A stretch of DNA of 64,000 bases from positions 3,389,460 through 3,453,459 of the forward strand of contig NZ_AP018248.1 in the NCBI RefSeq assembly GCF_002368295.1, written 5' to 3'. Of the stretch, positions 61,954 to 64,000 are shown in pieces. The notes beneath the pieces were generated by a model, which was not told the origin of the DNA, made no database searches, and worked only from the letters and a program-made list of their open reading frames with translations. The DNA is from Tolypothrix tenuis PCC 7101. Lineage in GTDB: Bacteria; Cyanobacteriota; Cyanobacteriia; Cyanobacteriales; Nostocaceae. Each line of letters starts with the position of its first letter. The stretch's first letter is position 1. The translations under genes and the position numbers were made by a program.

Positions 61954-62733
61954 ATGTATTTAACTTGGTTAGACAACAATAGTTGGCTGATTGAAATTGC
62001 AGGTAAAAGCATCCTACTCGACCCCTGGCTAGTTGGTAGCTTAACTTTCGGTAATGTAGATTGGTTTTTTAAAGGCTCTCTATCTCAACAACGCCCAATA
62101 CCAGAAAATATTGACCTGATTCTACTTTCTCAGGGTTTGCCAGATCATGCTCATCCGCCTACACTCGAGCAGCTTGACCGCAAAATTCCTGTTGTGGCTT
62201 CGCCTAGTGCAGCTAAAGTAGTGCAGGGTTTGGGCTACAGCTTTGTAACGGTCTTAACTCACGGTGAAGCCTTTACATTAAATCATCAAGTAGAAATTAA
62301 AGCTGTTCCCGGTTCTGTTGTGGGGCCAAATGCAGTCGAAAATGGTTATCTCCTCAAGGAGTTGGAGAGTGGTTTTACCCTGTATTATGAGCCACATGGT
62401 ACACATTCCTCCCAATTAAAACAGGCTGCACCAGTTGATGTGATCATTACACCGATTGTTGACTTAACACTACCTTTAGTGGGGCCCATTATCAAAGGGA
62501 CAAACGGTGCTTTAGAAGTAGCCAAGTGGTTACAACCCCAGGTAATGCTACCTACAGCCGCAGGCAAAAATGTCATCTTTGAAGGCTTGATACCTAAATT
62601 TCTTCAGGCTGTGGGCAGTGTGGCAGAATTTCGTTCGTTACTCGCCAAGAACAATCTCACCACACAAGTAATTGAAGCATTACCAGGCGATCGCATTCAA
62701 TTGCAATTACACAAACGCACTGTAGCTATTTAA
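61954..62733 (+). CDS. MBL-fold protein with degenerate metal site
   Basis: The 259-residue protein starts at MYLTWLDNNSWLIEIAGKSI; a longer frame begins at a GTG six codons upstream. It has the beta-lactamase fold pattern (LLDPWLVGS, LLSQGLPDHAHPPTLEQL, EPHGTHS), but the usual THxHxDH reads SQxLxDH (Ser59, Leu62... Asp64, His65), so two of the first-site His are missing. Cyanobacterial and plant proteins share this SQGLPDH motif. It may bind one metal or none; the substrate is unknown. Its 3' end overlaps the convergent GT4 gene by 8 bp. Confidence 0.82.
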   Translation: MYLTWLDNNSWLIEIAGKSILLDPWLVGSLTFGNVDWFFKGSLSQQRPIPENIDLILLSQGLPDHAHPPTLEQLDRKIPVVASPSAAKVVQGLGYSFVTVLTHGEAFTLNHQVEIKAVPGSVVGPNAVENGYLLKELESGFTLYYEPHGTHSSQLKQAAPVDVIITPIVDLTLPLVGPIIKGTNGALEVAKWLQPQVMLPTAAGKNVIFEGLIPKFLQAVGSVAEFRSLLAKNNLTTQVIEALPGDRIQLQLHKRTVAI

Positions 62734-63985
62734 CTTTTTTGCCAAATCCACTGGGAAGTTTTGCGGCTTTCACAGTGGTTTTATTCGCCACATCCTTAAT
62801 CATTTGAATATGCTTCGGGAGTAAATCTGCCAAATTGTAACGTTCAATTACTGTTTTGCGGGCATTAACTCGAATTTGCGCCATTTTGTCTGGATGATCT
62901 AATACTTCATCAATGCGGTCAGCTATCTTTTGCGGTGAGAAGAAATCCACCAGCAAACCGTTTTTCCCATCTTTAATAATTTCCGTCACTGGCCCGGTAT
63001 CAGAACCTAAAACTAAGCATCCTGTAGACATCGCCTCAATCATTGACCAAGAAAGTACAAACGGTCTGGTTAAATAAACATGGACAGATGATGCTTGAAT
63101 CACTTGTAAATACTGGGCATAAGGCAAAGCACCTGTAAAATGAACCCGTGATAAATCTAGGGGTACTTTTTTCAACATCAGCTCTTTGTATGTCATGCCA
63201 TCCGGTAAAGCTTTGCCATAGCAAACTCTGTCTGAGCCAACAATTACCACATGGCAATTCGGTCTTCGTTCTTGAACATAGGCAATAGTTTCCATAAACT
63301 GCGGAAAACCGCGATATGGTTCCATCCCCCGTCCTACATAGGTGACAATTTCATCAACACCTGAGAGGTCAAGATTAGGTAGTACTAATTTAGCGTTGGG
63401 GTTGGGTTTAAAAAATTCTGTATCCACTCCATCGTGGAGTACAGAAATTTTGCTGTGAAATTCTGGGGGGAATTGGGATCTTTGCCAATGAGTTGGTGAC
63501 AAACCGCGATCGCAAGTATATAAGTCAATTAATATCGGTGAATTTTTTACCCGAATCCGCGCCACATCATCAACGCTGAGTGGCTCTGTGGGGTCAAAAT
63601 CTGCATCTGAGCCATGAGCATGGTAAAACCACTCAAAATAACAGATAAGTGGTGTATCAGGGAATGCATCCTTCATAAATAAAGTCGGCCCCCAGCCAGA
63701 ATGACCGCAAATTACATCCGGTACAAAGCCTTGTGCTTTGAGTTGTTCCGCTAGCTTATATACTGCTTGTCCATGCAAAACAGCATTCTCTAGAGATTGC
63801 ACATAATGATGGGTTGTAGGATGAACATTGCGGTTGGGTTCAAAAATAACCTTATAGATACCTGGTAAAGTCACATCTCGATTTTTCGTCCCAAAGACAA
63901 CTTTGTTTTTGGGGTCTTGAGCGAGAGTTAGCGCTATATGGCGGTACTGCGCCGGAAAATTGTTATGGAGAAAGAGAAATCGCAT
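62726..63985 (-). CDS. Family 4 glycosyltransferase (GT-B fold)
   Basis: The 419-residue protein has an N-terminal acceptor domain starting MRFLFLHNNFPAQYRHIA and a C-terminal GT4 donor-binding domain with TYVGRGMEPYRGF, PYAQYLQVIQASSVHVYLTRPF and the nucleotide-sugar motif SWSMIEAMSTGCLVLGSDTGPVTE (E-x7-E type). It is a cytoplasmic or membrane-peripheral enzyme that adds a sugar to a glycan or lipid. Donor and acceptor are not readable. Its start lies 15 bp from the window end; upstream context is missing. Confidence 0.92.
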   Translation of the reverse strand: MRFLFLHNNFPAQYRHIALTLAQDPKNKVVFGTKNRDVTLPGIYKVIFEPNRNVHPTTHHYVQSLENAVLHGQAVYKLAEQLKAQGFVPDVICGHSGWGPTLFMKDAFPDTPLICYFEWFYHAHGSDADFDPTEPLSVDDVARIRVKNSPILIDLYTCDRGLSPTHWQRSQFPPEFHSKISVLHDGVDTEFFKPNPNAKLVLPNLDLSGVDEIVTYVGRGMEPYRGFPQFMETIAYVQERRPNCHVVIVGSDRVCYGKALPDGMTYKELMLKKVPLDLSRVHFTGALPYAQYLQVIQASSVHVYLTRPFVLSWSMIEAMSTGCLVLGSDTGPVTEIIKDGKNGLLVDFFSPQKIADRIDEVLDHPDKMAQIRVNARKTVIERYNLADLLPKHIQMIKDVANKTTVKAAKLPSGFGKKVK

Positions 63986-64000
63986 TTTGGGGATGGGGGG

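Overview
The window looks like chromosomal DNA of a filamentous, Nostocales-type cyanobacterium. Evidence: very frequent GCGATCGC (HIP1) octamers, many tandem heptamer arrays (CCAATTA, CCCCAGT and CCAATGC types), a dnaE gene that ends in a split-intein N-half, an acyl-lipid desaturase with three His boxes, large PAS/GAF hybrid kinases, an orthocaspase, and many short palindromic elements between genes. Species cannot be fixed from the window alone. No tRNA, rRNA, CRISPR array, prophage or intact IS was recognised.

Layout. 1-4000: PRC-barrel protein (cut by the window edge) and smc. 4473-7889: hybrid kinase with an N-terminal HNOBA-like domain. 8730-10283: membrane-anchored GTPase. 10457-12755: a TetR-type regulator fused to a tyrosine-recombinase-like domain, divergent from desC, with a palindromic operator pair between them. 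13299-19780: B12-binding radical SAM protein, GAF kinase, SDR epimerase, hemE. 19893-22776: membrane protein and oligopeptidase B. 22959-26175: sugar-binding lipoprotein, GT2 and methyltransferase. 26815-30304: small membrane protein, DUF2103-like protein, clpS and an orthocaspase. 31038-35408: a small unannotated ORF, a dicarboxylate/amino-acid symporter and dnaE-N with its split intein. 36054-41794: PLP decarboxylase, ankyrin protein, SDR, polyphosphate glucokinase-like ROK kinase, creatininase-family amidohydrolase. 41977-45856: a redox cluster with a RexT-like ArsR repressor (vicinal Cys40-Cys41), thioredoxin, MFS transporter, SDR and Nu-type GST. 46177-47627: HEAT-like protein and CDGSH protein. 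47800-55535: a type I secretion module (HlyD, ABC exporter, parvulin) divergent from a CAP-RTX protein that is its likely cargo. 55733-63985: duplicated-domain secreted protein, truncated effector-like fragment, GHL10 hydrolase, a two-gene miniature operon, site-2 protease, degenerate MBL protein and GT4.

The strongest items for follow-up are the TetR/recombinase-fold fusion with its operator pair, the HNOBA kinase with no H-NOX partner in the window, the secretion module with its candidate cargo, the tiny 58/63-codon gene pair, and two islands where miniature elements are nested inside one another with readable target-site duplications. Several annotated starts were moved inward because the longest ORFs begin at TTG or GTG codons outside the conserved domains. 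Products are inferred from motifs read by eye; no database search was run.
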